From contig JADGJC010000064.1 in the NCBI GenBank assembly GCA_027596075.1, positions 1-64,000 of the forward strand: DNA of 64,000 nt, read 5' to 3'. The notes beneath the pieces are model-generated. The model saw nothing but the letters and a program-made list of their open reading frames with translations, ran no database searches and was not told the DNA's origin. This stretch comes from Rhizophlyctis rosea. Lineage: Eukaryota > Chytridiomycota > Chytridiomycetes > Rhizophlyctidales > Rhizophlyctidaceae. Positions 46,851 through 58,840 of the stretch are shown here, piece after piece (position 1 is the stretch's first letter; every line of letters begins with the position of its first letter). A program made the translations under genes and the position numbers.

Positions 46851-47689
46851 GTGTGAGTGTGGTGATGGGGAACGGAAAGAGGACCGGTGTGCGTCTGAGA
46901 GCGAGCCGAAACGAAGGGGAGGAGTTGAGAGGATCTGATAGGGGCTCAGGGTGGGGTGACAGCAGGGGAAGTCAAGGTAACATCTCCATTAGCGACTCCA
47001 TTTTACTAATTGGGCTTCGACAACCGCCACCTCCCCGTGGTGAAGCCTGGGTGGGAAGGTCTATCATCCCTTCCTGGCGAGGAGCGGTCTTCTTTTCATA
47101 ATTTCCTTCTTTCAAGTTTGACAGGACTCGGCAAGGCATAGCATAGTGTCGTGTAGTGTGTGTGACTCATGTAATATATGATATAAATATACAATCTTGA
47201 TAACAAATTTGGTGAAGGGAAGTTGCAGTTGTTGCATGTTGGTAGTTCTTTTCTTTGCGCTTCCAACTTTGAGGTTGGTCTTGTCCCACAGTAAGTTCAG
47301 CAGTCCGCTGTGAGAAACTTTGAAGCACACTGGCGCATCGACTTTACAAAGATGCTCACCACGTGTCCTTTCCCATGACCTGCCAGGTTTTGACGGGTGC
47401 ACGACCCGCTTGTCGCAAGCCACATATAGACAATGTTCGGTGTACCCTCTCCTTTAGTAGGTTAGTGGTGTGGAAGCAGTATGGCGAATTTCGGGTGTCA
47501 GGCTGCGGACCGCTGGGTCTGCGGCGCCAATGCTTTCTCAAGTACTCTAGCTAACACCCTCATTCTGGTTTGTAAACAATAGACAGAGGGACCTTCTCCT
47601 CTCTCCAAAAGCCGACGCACCGTCCGCAGCATGTCATCCACAAACTCCATACGCCGCTCTTTATTGAAGAGGATTAAAATCATGTCCTG

Positions 47690-48267
47690 AACCCCCATCC
47701 CCACCGGCCACGAAATGCGCAGCACACTCAAAAGGATGCGTCTAAACGTTCTTCCGACGGCCTTCCCGATAACGCGTCCGCTCCGTCCTCATCTACATCA
47801 AAATGCTCTCTGCGAGGCAAAGTGTGGAAGATCCTCCTGGGAGTATACAGACTCTCCGCGCTGGATTACATCACATTCATTGAAAGGGGCCGAGCGAAGT
47901 GTGGGACAAGATCAAAAACGATACGTTCAGAACGTTTGCGAAGGATGTGGAGTTCCACGAACGCGTTGGAGAGAGTGTCAGTGCGATTTTGCTGAATAGT
48001 TTTGTTTGGAAGGTCAAAGGTGGGCTGCTCCTTTGTATTGATGACCCGTGGGAACAAACCTTGAACCAAGTGGAAACCAACCTATGCAAATCTTCCCCTT
48101 CTCGCCTCCTAAACCCCAACTGCTCATACGTCCAAGGCATGAACGTACTTGCTGGACCATTCCTCTACGTCATGCCGGAACTCGACGCGTTCTACTCGTT
48201 CATGCAGTTCATACAATGCACATGTCCATTGCATGTGCAGCCGCAGTTGGAGGGCGTACGTTGTTGA
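47690..48267 (+). pseudogene. BUB2: BUB2-like TBC-domain GAP, frameshifted and truncated
   Basis: The segments KVWKILLGVYRLSALDYITFIER, VWDKIKNDTFRTFAKDVEFHERVGESV, ILLNSFVWKVKG and SYVQGMNVLAGPFLYVMPELDAFYSFMQFI...CPLHVQPQLEGVRC match Bub2/Cdc16. In yeast Bub2 acts with Bfa1 as the GAP for Tem1 in the spindle-position checkpoint. The frame slips by one base in the GGGG run near 47,886 (ERG | SEVWDK) and again near 47,750. It ends at a TGA right after EGVRC, where the family continues for another hundred or so residues. The glutamine-finger motif YVQGM is kept. What follows is unrelated PLK4-like sequence. Confidence 0.78.
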
Positions 48268-48487
48268 GCTGAGGAAATTTGTGGTAGCCAACTGAAAAGC
48301 CGGCATATGAAATCCTTCGACGTCCCCGATGGCTGCAACAACGCCTTCATGTCTCAAACGATCACAATTCTAGAAGTGCTATTTAATCTGTCATACATAG
48401 TCAAAGTATGGGGAAATGGTAAGCCGAGAGCATACGACAGCTATACACAACACTCTCAAGTATTGAACTCATTATGGCGACAACCAG

Positions 48488-49340
48488 ATCGACAAAGGCT
48501 CAATGAAAGCAGCAAATATGACCCGTCGTGTAGCAAACGAGGTCGAAGTGCACTGGCAGCTACACCACCCGTCTATTTTGGAGCTCTTCAACTATTTCGA
48601 AGACGATGCGGATGTTTACATGGTCATGGAGTTGTGCAAGAACGGGGAGATGTATCGGTATATTCAACGTCGCGGACGCCCGCTGTCGGAGCCGGAAGCT
48701 CGTGGGATTATGACGCAACTGGTGCAAGGGATGTTGTACTTGCATTTCAGTGGGATCATTGTTCGGGACTTGGAATTATCCAACCTAATTTTCGCTCAGG
48801 ATTTTGAGCTGGTGAGTTTATCGCATAGCCTTGACTATAGTGAAGCCCAATCCTCACATCGGAGATGCGATTCAGAAAATTGGCGATTTTGGGCTTGCTG
48901 TAAAGTTGAGCGATCCAGATGGGGAGCGAAAAACCATGTGTGGTACACACAATTACATTTCGCCGTGAGTATTGAGTGACTATCTCAATTCAGTCATATT
49001 GTAGGTGCAATGCGGGCTAGGAATGTCTTTTAACTTCGACTATTGCAGCGAAATAGTCTCTCGACAGCCGTACGGTCTCATGTCTGATGTTTGGTCCCTT
49101 GGCTGCATGCTAGTGGTTATTTTGACCGGCACTCCACCTTTTGAGGTAGGCAGGCTTGCCTTGCTATTGATAAACAGGGTACATAACGTTGTGCGCAACA
49201 GAGTCAGGCAGTCAGAAATACCCTTGAGAAGGTCTCACGAGTGGAATATCGGCTACCGAAAAACCTGTCGGATGAGGCGAAAGATTTGATTCACTAAATG
49301 CTCCAAAAGGTGAGCGAGGGCCAAAGCATGCGCTTTGATA
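48488..49340 (+). pseudogene. PLK4: PLK4/SAK-type kinase domain, N- and C-truncated
   Basis: Five exons keep one frame: [135 protein letters not shown] and [21 protein letters not shown]. The SILEL, NGEM and LSNL strings and the activation loop are PLK4-specific; PLK4 triggers centriole duplication. Oddities: the HRD motif reads VRD, a TAA (49287) interrupts the C-lobe where the family has Gln (LIH-stop-MLQK), the glycine-rich loop exon is not found upstream, and no polo boxes follow. It is either a dead fragment or a badly called region; intact splicing suggests it was functional recently. Confidence 0.78.
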
Positions 49341-50059
49341 TATGCCGCATTGCTTACACGTTCGGTGTGATAGGATTCCAGAAAACGTATCCTTTTGGAG
49401 GGTGTTTTGTACCATTCCTTTTTACGTGCGTTCTTATTGCGGTCAATTTGACGGGGGGCGAACACAATGGTAACTGGCTTTGCGGATCGGGTGGCGAATG
49501 AGTTGTATTCGTTGGGTTGAATGGTGAGTGAGACTCTTTGTTGAGAATGTCCAATGAAATATAAAAATTCCAATGATGTTGACAATCCCCTTTCAGTGAC
49601 GGACAAATCACTTTTCTTTCTGGCGGAGAAGCTGCCGCAAATGCGTGTACTGCAGAGGTGGTTAATCTGTCGCGGCAGGCCTGAGTGCATTCCCTGAACG
49701 ATGTAGAATACCTAGAGCTCTTCCGCAGCGGGTTTTGGAGGGAAGGTTGTTGGTCGGTTCGTCGCTGTTTGCTGCTGGTACGGCTTTTTTCCTGTTTCGA
49801 ACATGCTAAATTCGCTTTCATGTAACTTCCGCTTTCAACCAGCGTGCGGTAACGGTGACACGCACTTTGAGAGCGACGAAGACCTTGGTGATGTCGGGCT
49901 TGGAGGATGGGTGGGCAGCATGCACAGTGACGGCAGAGGAAAAATGCAATCGGGGAAGGAATGAATGGTGGAGGTGGTGGTATGGTTTGTCGATTCCCAC
50001 GGCTACGGCGCATCCATCCACACGACGCAGTCCCCACCTCCCATCCATAACGCATCACC

Positions 50060-51352
50060 TATGTCCTCCACGATTCGCCTTCCTCACAACCGTAACCTTG
50101 CCGACGCTCCTACCCCGTCCACATCATGTCCTGACGTGGCGAGGCATCCACCACCATCAGAGCTCTCAACAAGCTCCGAACCTTCCACATCGGACGTTTC
50201 CGCCGTGAAGAACTACGTCGATTGGTTCTACTGCCACCGTTTATGCACATACCCGACTTCTACTTCCAAAAACCCCATCGTCCCTCTACCGACCAACCAC
50301 GACTACTTCCCTGACGACAGACGCCTCCAGAAAACCTTCTGGGGATTTCGATCGATGGACTTGCTACGTTACGTACAAAGCTCTCTCCAGCCTTGCGTCC
50401 CGCCTCTTTCGATCACCACCACCACCATCACGATTACCTTCCAACACCATCTCGCACGCGCGTTTGAAGACTAATTACACGTTAGGTTCGCTGGGCTGGA
50501 TCTAGAAATAGGTGGTGGCGGTTCAGTATGGGAAGAACAAGGCCATGCCGTTATCCGAGACGGGCAAGGGGACTTTAGAATATCACTACCCATCGACCAC
50601 ATCCGTTTCTCCTTCGCACCACCCGAACTACCTTACAACCACCCACCTACAACCCCACCGCGACCCGCTAGCCCACACCGCCATCTCCATTATAAACCCA
50701 TCCTGATGGACTTATCCATGCAAGTTCGATCCCGTAGCTCCTCCGCCGCCGAATACTACCACGCCGACGTGCTGCTCAAGCTGTACGGCAACAGTAACCT
50801 TTCTCGGCAGTCGCAGCAGCAGGTGTATCCAGCGTTGTGGCGCATGAGGAGAGGTTGCATGGCTTGAAGGCCGGGAGGGGTTTGGGGGATGTGGGTTTGG
50901 AGTCGGTGGTGGGTTGGATGTGGTCGATTTGTTGGGGTGTTGGTATTTCAGGCCGTGGAGAGAGGTGGAGCCGAGTGAATATGTGTGCGACTTTTGGTAT
51001 GTTGAGCTGACCGGCTGTTCGTGTTGCGGCTTTGCACTCTCGATCATTGCTCATTTCAGTCCTCTCGTCCCTCCATCACCAGCGTCCTACTACACTGCAC
51101 GCGTCTCTTCTTGCCTTTTCCTGCAACATACTACCTCCCTCTCGCTCCTCGAACCTGCACGCCCTACTTGCGACCGCAGCATAAACTCTCCACGCATACC
51201 TGTGTCACCGTCGGAACGGTAGTGGAGGGAAACGGGAGGTTGGGAGGGTTGTGTGGGGTTTTTGAGAGGGATTGGTGGGCGGATTGGTGGGCGGGGGTGG
51301 GGATTTAACGGTGCGGGTATAGTTGAGTGGGTGTGGGATGCGGATTTTGGTG
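50060..51352 (+). CDS. Unrecognised protein-coding region, structure uncertain
   Basis: Two stretches look coding: MSSTIRLPHNRNLADAP...NYVDWFYCHRLCTYP...DYFPDDRRLQKTFWGFRSMDLLRY (to about 50,380), and FAGLDLEIGGGGSVWEEQGHAVIRDGQGDFRISLPIDHIRFSF...DLSMQVRSRSSSAAEYYHADVLLKLYGN (about 50,487-50,800), probably joined by a GTACAA...GTTAG intron near 50,375-50,487 whose phase I could not reconcile. A later frame ends AELRYVGYLGLELNIECST near 51,410. Composition switches from C-rich to G-rich near 50,800. No domain is recognised. Confidence 0.4.
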
Positions 51353-51991
51353 GAGCGGAATTGAGATATGTTGGATATTTAGGTTTAGAGTTGAATATTG
51401 AATGTTCGACGTGAATTGCACTTGCGCTCAGAGGGTTGTATGAAGGGGAAAGAAAGTCAGAGGATGCCCCATCAATCACTGATTAGATCATTAATAACAC
51501 TAAGGCACCAGTCCCACCATGTCACGTAAGCAAGTGGCTTAGACAACCTCATCATGACATCATGATCTTGCGGGTGTGTTTGGGTTTGTTGGTGGGGTGA
51601 AACCGGGAGAGACGGGTGAAGGGAATAGCTAAGCTGCTCCGAATTCTCCGCCTGTGGAGGTGATCCTGGTCGGGCCTAATAGGGGTAATAGCAAGATTAT
51701 CTCTGATCACCGTCACTCTTTGGCTCTAAACTGTCATCGCCACTTTCATCCTGATGATTGATGGGCATTGACAATTACCATACCTACCGCAGTGGGGAGT
51801 GGGGTGTCAGCTGATCGCGTGTGGGTCTGAGAAAATGATATAAGAGGGGGTCGAGAAAGAAGATCCCGTCTCATCTCACTTGCTTATTCTTTTTGCATAA
51901 ATCCACATCGACCCACCTATACTATCTAACTGCATATATTAGATCCTCATCTTACATTGAAGCCCCACTAATCCTCCAACAAACTCGCACA

Positions 51992-52579
51992 ATGATGTCC
52001 CAATCCATGAAATTCCTCCGCAGCACCAGCACTACCACCTCCCGCCTCCTCCGCCCAACATCCTCCCGCTCCTACCATCACAGCACCCCAATCACCATCC
52101 CCCCCGTCACGCACCAATCCTCAACACGCGATCTAGCATCTAAACCCCCCGTCCCCCCACCCCACAAATCCCAACACAACTTCTTCCCACACGTCGCAAA
52201 CGCTGAAGCGGGCGAAACCGCAGCTCCCTCCCCCTCAAACAGATCCCAAAACCCTTCCACGCAACAAGTCAAAAACACCACCCGGAAATCCATCCAAGAG
52301 CTCGATAACCTCTCACCTCGGGAGTTGCGGTCTATGGCAGGGGCAAGGACGGCTGAGCCGCCTACGCCGGCGAAGTTGACGGATCATAGGAGGATTAATG
52401 AGGAGTTGGTTAAGCCGCAGGCTCAGCAGGCTGGGGGGTCGAGGCAACCGCATAAGGGGTCGGATTCGGTGGAGAGGTTTGCGAAGCCGGGGCAGGTAGC
52501 TAGGAGTACGACGGAGAGGTTGGAGGCGGCGAAGGAGGCTATGCCGGAGGGTGGAGTTAAGCCGGTTAAGCCTTTTTAA
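51992..52579 (+). CDS. Orphan protein with mitochondrial-type presequence
   Basis: A single-exon frame of about 195 residues. MMSQSMKFLRSTSTTTSRLLRPTSSRSYHHST is Arg/Ser/Thr-rich with no acids, a good mitochondrial targeting peptide with a possible SRSYHHS-like processing region. The rest is hydrophilic and probably disordered (SIQELDNLSPRELRSMAGA; ending GGVKPVKPF). No family is recognised. The coding strand turns from C-rich to G-rich at about 52,318 inside the exon. Confidence 0.55.
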   Translation: MMSQSMKFLRSTSTTTSRLLRPTSSRSYHHSTPITIPPVTHQSSTRDLASKPPVPPPHKSQHNFFPHVANAEAGETAAPSPSNRSQNPSTQQVKNTTRKSIQELDNLSPRELRSMAGARTAEPPTPAKLTDHRRINEELVKPQAQQAGGSRQPHKGSDSVERFAKPGQVARSTTERLEAAKEAMPEGGVKPVKPF

Positions 52580-53369
52580 GGAAGATTGGAGGTGTGGGGG
52601 GAAACTGGCGCTGTATAGCATAGAGTCATCTTGTCTCTTAATATGATTAGGAACAAGATCATAAGATCTTACGTTCTGCACATTTTCTTTGCATTTGTTG
52701 ATATTTTGATTCTGAGCATAGTTAATCAATATTTTTGCATGAAGTGGCTGGACTTGAAGGCGAATGGTTATAATAGATCCGCGCCCCACGACGCTTTTCT
52801 GGTCCTGCAGATGGCAAACGCAAAGAGGCTGGGACTTTTCACCCAATCTGCCCCACCACCTTTGACATTGAAACCATCCTCGTCCCTTTTATGTGTATGG
52901 TGTCTTGGCATTAAGGTCAACCACTAACCACGCTCGATGTCTTCATGCTGAGCATGCACGTCATCTGATCTTTTTTATGTTTCGACAACGAATTCGGGAC
53001 GTCAGCCTCTGCATTGTGCAGTGGCTTTGTCTGAGTCTTGATGGACTTCATGTAGGAAATATGTTCTTTTCAGAAGACAGCAGTCCCTCTTGTATGACAA
53101 CACGATGAATCCCAAAAGTGCTCAGGGTGACAAGACCCGAGAAGTTTTCGTCGTTTAACACTGCTCCTCCGACCGAAGGAGACGTCCGACCCTGCGCCCT
53201 CAACTACATATATCATCTCCATCGAAACTAAAAGAACAATTAGCATTGACCCAGCTAATATGAGGATGCATCCGTTGTGGTTTGATATGAACATTTTGAT
53301 TGTGCCGACAGCATATGGAGGTCAAGCTGAGCCAAATGTAAATCTCCGTGGAAGGGACATCGGGTGCAG

Positions 53370-55210
53370 CGATAGCTATGCTGGACGACATTCAATGTTG
53401 ATTGATCCCCACACGTGAACCATCTGCACTACTGCCGTTGCACCGTGTGATCTCTCATCTGCGTTAGTACCATTGCGGTTTGGTGTGACCATCAACTTCG
53501 TGGCATGCTTTCGTGCTTCGCTGGAAGCGGTCAATTCTTTTCCCGGATAAAAAGCACTCCTCCATCCTTCCGCGCCTCCGAAGATCATGTTCAGTATTTT
53601 CAACCTAAATCAGTCCTTTCGGGATGCCTGTAAGAACATCACTCAGATCCATTGGACACTCCTATATAGTGACCGGAATCTCCATTGTAGATGGGCGTGT
53701 GGGCACTTCCATCATCGCCATCGTCCATAATTGGGCGCGCCGAAGCCCTCCAGCGCAGGTAGCGGTACGGATTAACGGAATGAGCGGCAATCCCCACTGT
53801 GTGGATAGACTCACCGCGTTCTTGTAGCATCAAAGATCCGGGACGTGCATCATACTTTTTCGCATCAAAAAACATTCTCAACCACTGGACGAGGGTAAAA
53901 GGAACAAAGGGAGGTGAAAATGTTCACAAACACTCGATGGCACAGCCACTGGACACTTTGATTTCTAGACAGAAACACGTTGTCTAAGCCACACCCGACT
54001 TCTCAATTTCACAACCATTTGCAAACAACTTCAATTGCAACAAGTGCCGTGCCTGATAAGTACATTTGCACCATCTTGACCTCCGTCTCGCCCGAGTGAG
54101 GAGCATCCATTTCCATACCATATTGATCTATGAAGAAATTGGAGGGCCATCGGTAATCCGCAGCCAGTCTCTTCCAACGCTAAAACATTTGAGTCAACGT
54201 GCCGCCTTTAGTCGCGCATCCATGCAGAGGTCCATGTCACTCATTGCACGCAACTTTAGAACTTACATAAACCAAAGTTGCTGTGGAAGCATGAAAGCCA
54301 CCAGACTTTGTTTGGGTGCCGTCAATGGCCTCGATTGAACACATCCGATACATTATTGCCGTCTTGGGTACTGTCACGTGATACTGGATAGTCACTCGGG
54401 GCACCTTCTCTTCAATCGTGTGGAACCGAAGCAAAAAGTAAGTATAACTCCTGCCGCCCAAAAACTCCACTCTGCGCAAAACAGCGTCAGTTTCATTTGA
54501 TGGATGCGTTGATGTTGCAAATTGGACTTGTGAACAATATTCTTCGAGAAGTGACTGGATTTTGGGACTATGTGCAGTGTACAATGTTCAATAACAAATG
54601 TGATGCAATCAAGAATGAAGCGCATTTTGTAGAACCCGCGAAGCGTGTCTGTTCCAGTTGTTGCTCACGATTTCGATATCTTTTGGATGAGAATGGACAA
54701 GCAGGAAGAGGGAATGCGGGAACGGTGTGGGCGGGAACATGGGACGTCCAGAGGTTGCGCTCGGTAGTTTTCGTACTCTTCCAAAGACATAGCGTCAGGT
54801 CGGTCAAGGTTGACGCGAGAAGGCACGCAGTTGTTGACGAATTTGGCTTCCCAGTGAGTGGTCATCTCAAGGTCAACAGTCGTCGCACCAGGAAAATTAG
54901 GAGGGGCGCAAAAGGGCTTGATGACGCCGAGGTTCAGTTGAAGATCTTCGAGGTCTTGGACTTTTGCTGTTGGGGCGACGGATGATGTTAAACTCGTCGC
55001 ATGCCCAATCTTGTGTGGCGACTTGGAGGTAGTGTTTGCCAATCTGCTAGCAGAGACACCAAGTAGGATGAGGTTGCCATCGTGGTAAAGTTTATTGGTC
55101 TTGCCTTCGGGCATTCATTTGGGGCCGGGGGTAGGTTTACCGGCGATGGCAGCGGCCATGGCGGTGTCGTCTTCCATCTCGATGTCGTCCATGTCGGCCG
55201 TCGCTGGAGC
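53370..55210 (-). CDS. Unassigned minus-strand coding region (several exons)
   Basis: Plausible coding pieces in descending order: an acidic start MDDIEMEDDTAMAAAIAGKP (55,196), PEGKTNKLYHDGNLILLGVSASRLANTTSK and HWEAKFVNNCVPSRVNLDRPDAMSLEEYENYRAQP (55,110-54,750), FVEF-like EFLGGRSYTYFLLRFHTIEEKVPRVTIQYHVTVPKT (54,480-54,360), MFFDAKKYDARPGSLML (53,880) and MIFGGAEGWRSAFYPGKELTASSEARKHATKLMV (53,590). They share orientation and protein-like composition but could not be spliced into one frame or assigned to a family. This may be one gene or remnants. Confidence 0.35.
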
Positions 55211-56060
55211 CGCAACGAGCGACGCGCTTGGCAGCAGGACCTGCAGTGGTTATGGATAACGCCATCAAAACTCGTAGATCAGACTCAATATCTGTCACGG
55301 AACATTCATTGAATGACTTGATGGATACTCTCACCTTGAAGAGCTGTATTATCGCAATATTTATTGTCTTGACCCCTGCTCGCAGAAGTCGCTCTTGAGG
55401 CCTCCCTGTTTCCAATTATTCATTACTTTCTGCGCTGTAAATGACATAGTTCGAGATGCCTTCACCTAAACATGCAGACCAAGATTGATGGGAAGGATAT
55501 CGAAGAAAAGGGGAGCGATAGGCGATGGATATTGTCGAAACCATCGGTGTGGAGGCGGGGTTGCAATGACGATGTCCGAATCACAGATATGGAAGTTATG
55601 GACCACGGGTGTCAGGAGGGCCACTCACAGCTTGCTCCCATTGATGAAGCACGGACAGTTCCAAAAATGACTTTAACACCCTCAACCTCCTCAACATTCT
55701 CATCCTCTTCCGGTCCCATATCTCACGCCTCTCCCACTTCTAAGCAACCCCGTCCCCACACCGGCATCCGGCGGAACATCACCACCGCACTTTGACGTCA
55801 TTCTGATGGACAATGGAATGCAGCGCATAAGGGGGCAGGAGTGCGTGGCGGAGCTTCAAAAAAGAGCAGTTATTACGCCTGTGGTGGGGATTACGGGAAT
55901 TGCGTTGAAGGAGGATGAAGTTCAATGAGGGCGGGAGCGAATTTGGTTATTTCGAAGCCGTTGGCGAAGGGGAAGTTGAAAAGGACTTTGAGGTTGATTC
56001 TGGTGGGGATGAGGAACCCCGGGTGGGGGGCTACACGGCATGGGAGGCCGTGCAAGGGCC

Positions 56061-56185
56061 GGGGGGGGGGGGGGGGGGGATACCCCTAAAAGTTTNNNNN
56101 NNNNNGCGCGGGCCGCCCCCCCCCCCCCCGGGGGCCGCACCCCCCCCCCCCCCCCCCGCCCCCGCGGGCGGGGGGGGGGGGGCGC
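56061..56185. other. Assembly gap (10 N) between G and C homopolymer blocks
   Basis: N at 56096-56105. On the left is a run of about 19 G (56061-56079). On the right are C runs (56115-56128, 56139-56157) and a G run (56171-56181). The pattern is almost certainly a sequencing or assembly artefact. Any frame through it is meaningless. Confidence 0.9.
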
Positions 56186-56586
56186 GGCCTACCCCTTCAC
56201 GTTTCGAGTTGCTCAAACTAAGCAGGTTCCACTGTGACGTATTCCCTAAAATCGGATCGCTGAACTTTGCACGTGCTATTAATTTGTGTCTGATCATGCA
56301 AAACATCGTGGAGGAACATAGAATGAACGACTATTTCATCACGGTCCTGCCGAGCGTTCAACGACTTTGTCGTCCAAGCTGAAAGCCTCCAGGATTGACA
56401 GTTCTCACCCACCTCGACTTGGCAATCCGTCAATCTAATAATGCGGATGTAATGAATTCAAGATTTCCATACATGCAAGTATTCTGTGCATCATGCTTTT
56501 CATCCCATGGTTTGAGGTGTGGTGCACGAAAATTCGCAAAGGAACAGCAAGAAGAACTGAAGATGATGCAAATGCAAGACTATGAG

Positions 56587-57310
56587 ATGCAAATATGAGT
56601 TCTGTTGGATTTGCCAGGGGCCGTGGAAGAAGCATGGGACGCAGTGGTATAACTGCAATCGGTTTGATGAGAAGAGCAGCAATGATGCTGGGGATAGTCA
56701 GGCAAAGTCGAGGGCGGCGTTGGAACGGTATTTGCATGTAAGTGTCTGATTGCTGGGATAGGGTTGATGCACTTCATGAGTTTGGTGTTAAAGGGGGGGT
56801 TTTGCGACGATCTCGATCGACATCTCTTTCTGCATCATCGATCACTGACTGATACTGTTCGACCATTCTTTTCGAACTCAGTACTACAAGCGCTACGCCA
56901 ACCACGAACAATCCGCCAAACTCGACAAAGACCTCTACGAAAAGACCGAAAAGAAAATGGAAGAAATGCAACTCAGCTCCAAGCTCTCCGGGATCGAAGT
57001 CCAGTTCGTCAAGAAATCCGTTGAAGTCCTCCTCGACGCGCGGACGATCCTCAAATGGACGTACCCGTTCGCGTACTACCTCAACCGGGACAACGTAACT
57101 GCGATTTTCGAGGACAATCAGCGGGATTTGGAGATGGCGGTTGAGACTTTGAGCGAGTTGTTGGAGAAGCCTATTGATTCGGAGGGGGTTTGGGAGTGGA
57201 GGAGGGACGCAGTGGAGGGTGTTGGGTGTGTGTGTAGGAGGCTGGAGAGTTTGTGGGGGGTTGTTGAGAGGGGGTTTGAGGGGGGGCGGTGGAAATATAC
57301 GTTATGGTGA
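56587..57310 (+). pseudogene. Ariadne-type RBR E3 ligase, C-terminal part only
   Basis: From CKYEFCWICQGPWKKHGTQWYNCNRFDE (end of RING2, with the catalytic-region Cys pattern of RBR ligases) it runs across a GTAAGT intron to YYKRYANHEQSAKLDKDLYEKTEKKMEEMQ, then GIEVQFVKKSVEVLLDARTILKWTYPFAYYL and TAIFEDNQRDLEMAVETLSELLEKPI. This is the Ariadne domain of ARI1/HHARI, which transfers ubiquitin with cullin partners. Upstream RING1 and IBR are not found in frame; the sequence there has stops and then the N gap. The fragment could therefore be a whole gene broken by bad assembly. Confidence 0.8.
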
Positions 57311-58840
57311 TGGCGAGTGAAGCTCCGGTCATGGCGAAGAGCTAGATAGGCAATGTGGGACGGTGGGTGGAATGGAAGTGATAAGGAGAGGTGGGATTGG
57401 TAGAGCATGTACATAGCTCTTTGCACAATTGCAGAATACACACCGCACATCTTCGCACATCTTGCACAATATGACTTTGCGTACCATATCTGATGTGAGG
57501 TTTTCATCGGTGCGTCGCCGATAATCTCATTGCAGGAGCTTCATTCAGGAGGTCTCATGTATGATGGTCGATTCGATCACCTTCCCATTCTTCCCCTCCT
57601 CCTGTAACATTCAGGCAACCCCCAAATGGCCCCAACCTCGAACATAAAAGGCTCAGTCTTAAGGGCACTTACCACTGTCGCAACACGGCCGAATAGATAC
57701 CTCCACTGCCCACTCCACCCACCAACACCAATCCCATGCTCCACTCCCACCAACCCCATCGAACTCTCATTCCTCATTCCTCTGATGCCCGTAACCCCCT
57801 CCTCTACCACTACTACCACCACCACCAAGACCCGACACCACCCCACCACTTCCATAACCCTGGGCAAAGCCCTTAAACTCCCCAACCGACCCCACAACCC
57901 CTGCTTCAAAGGCGAATGCGCCAAACTAGGTCCCATCACTCCCCCACCCGCTCCCGACCGATTAATTGATCCGAACCTTTCTCCCTACCCAGATCATAAG
58001 TTAGGGCCGTGGCGGTTGCTGCTATTGCTCCACTGCTGTCCATGCTGCGGAAGCAGCCGCGACTGGGTCATTCCCACACCACCATACACCATCGGGCCCG
58101 GGCTCTGTCGTTCGTTCCCCGGTCCCGGTCCCCGTCCCTGCACACTCGGCAACGACCTCCCAACCGCATAACCCCCAACACATCCCTGCTGCTGTGCCTG
58201 ATACCCCACTCCTCACGCCCGGTCAAAAGTGTCATCCCATTGATGTTCTTTGACTTGCTCAAACGTATTCACTATGCTTGATATGATGGAATTTCTTTGG
58301 TTAGATGGTTGGACTCCACATCTAACATGCCACACCAGGCTGATGTTCGGTTGAGTAGTGTATATTGTTTTAAGTACTGTTGAGCGTTTCAGTTTGATAT
58401 GGATGGTTATTGTCTGAAGATTTATGTGCATGATGACGTATATATTTCTGGAAGGAGTCTTTGCTGTTCATCTAAATTTTCCGTCCTCTTCTGCATCTTG
58501 CTGGAGTCACGGAGGGTGTGAAGTTGCCTGAGAAATTGATGGCGTTGGCGATCGTATTCTGTAGAAAGAATTTCGTAAAACGGCATCGCACCAACTCGGC
58601 TTGAAGGAGCGCTTTCACACCCGGACACCATTCTGTTTCAACACCTCCATCGCCTCGAGCTCCTCTATGTACTTTGCGCGACTTCTTCACGTTGACGCTC
58701 GGTAATTCGCTAGCGAAGAAATGGTGAGATTAGTGCTCTGCCGTCATGTTGTTTCAAAATTTGTAAGTGGCACAGCAGGAATTGATCCTAACTACCTTCC
58801 GGTCTCTAGTTTTTGGACAATGTATGAAGTGCCGTGGGAA
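57311..58840. other. Low-complexity interval, coding status unclear
   Basis: A plus-strand frame (57,626-58,171) is Pro/Thr/Ser-rich. On the minus strand Gly/Gln-rich frames (57,994-58,209: QAQQQG, GPGPGNERQSPGPMVYGG) resemble disordered tails of RNA or DNA regulators. I cannot decide between strands and claim no gene. Confidence 0.3.

Larger units (their letters stand above)
45586..47690. other. Two kilobases without a confident gene
   Basis: Contains an (ATCC)n run (46425-46468) inside a possible UTR intron (GTATGT at 46414 to ACAG at 46502), a 52-codon frame at 46531-46689, and two diverged copies of a 75-bp unit. No tRNA or rRNA was recognised. Confidence 0.5.

Noticed and set aside
46853..47101. 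RNase P/MRP or self-cleaving ribozyme near 46.9-47.1 kb
   Set aside because: A GGGGAAGTC string and a small hairpin are present, but the other conserved core elements were not found, so no RNA family is claimed.
55915..56382. A 155-residue frame through the N gap
   Set aside because: It reads through homopolymers and Ns and has no biological support.
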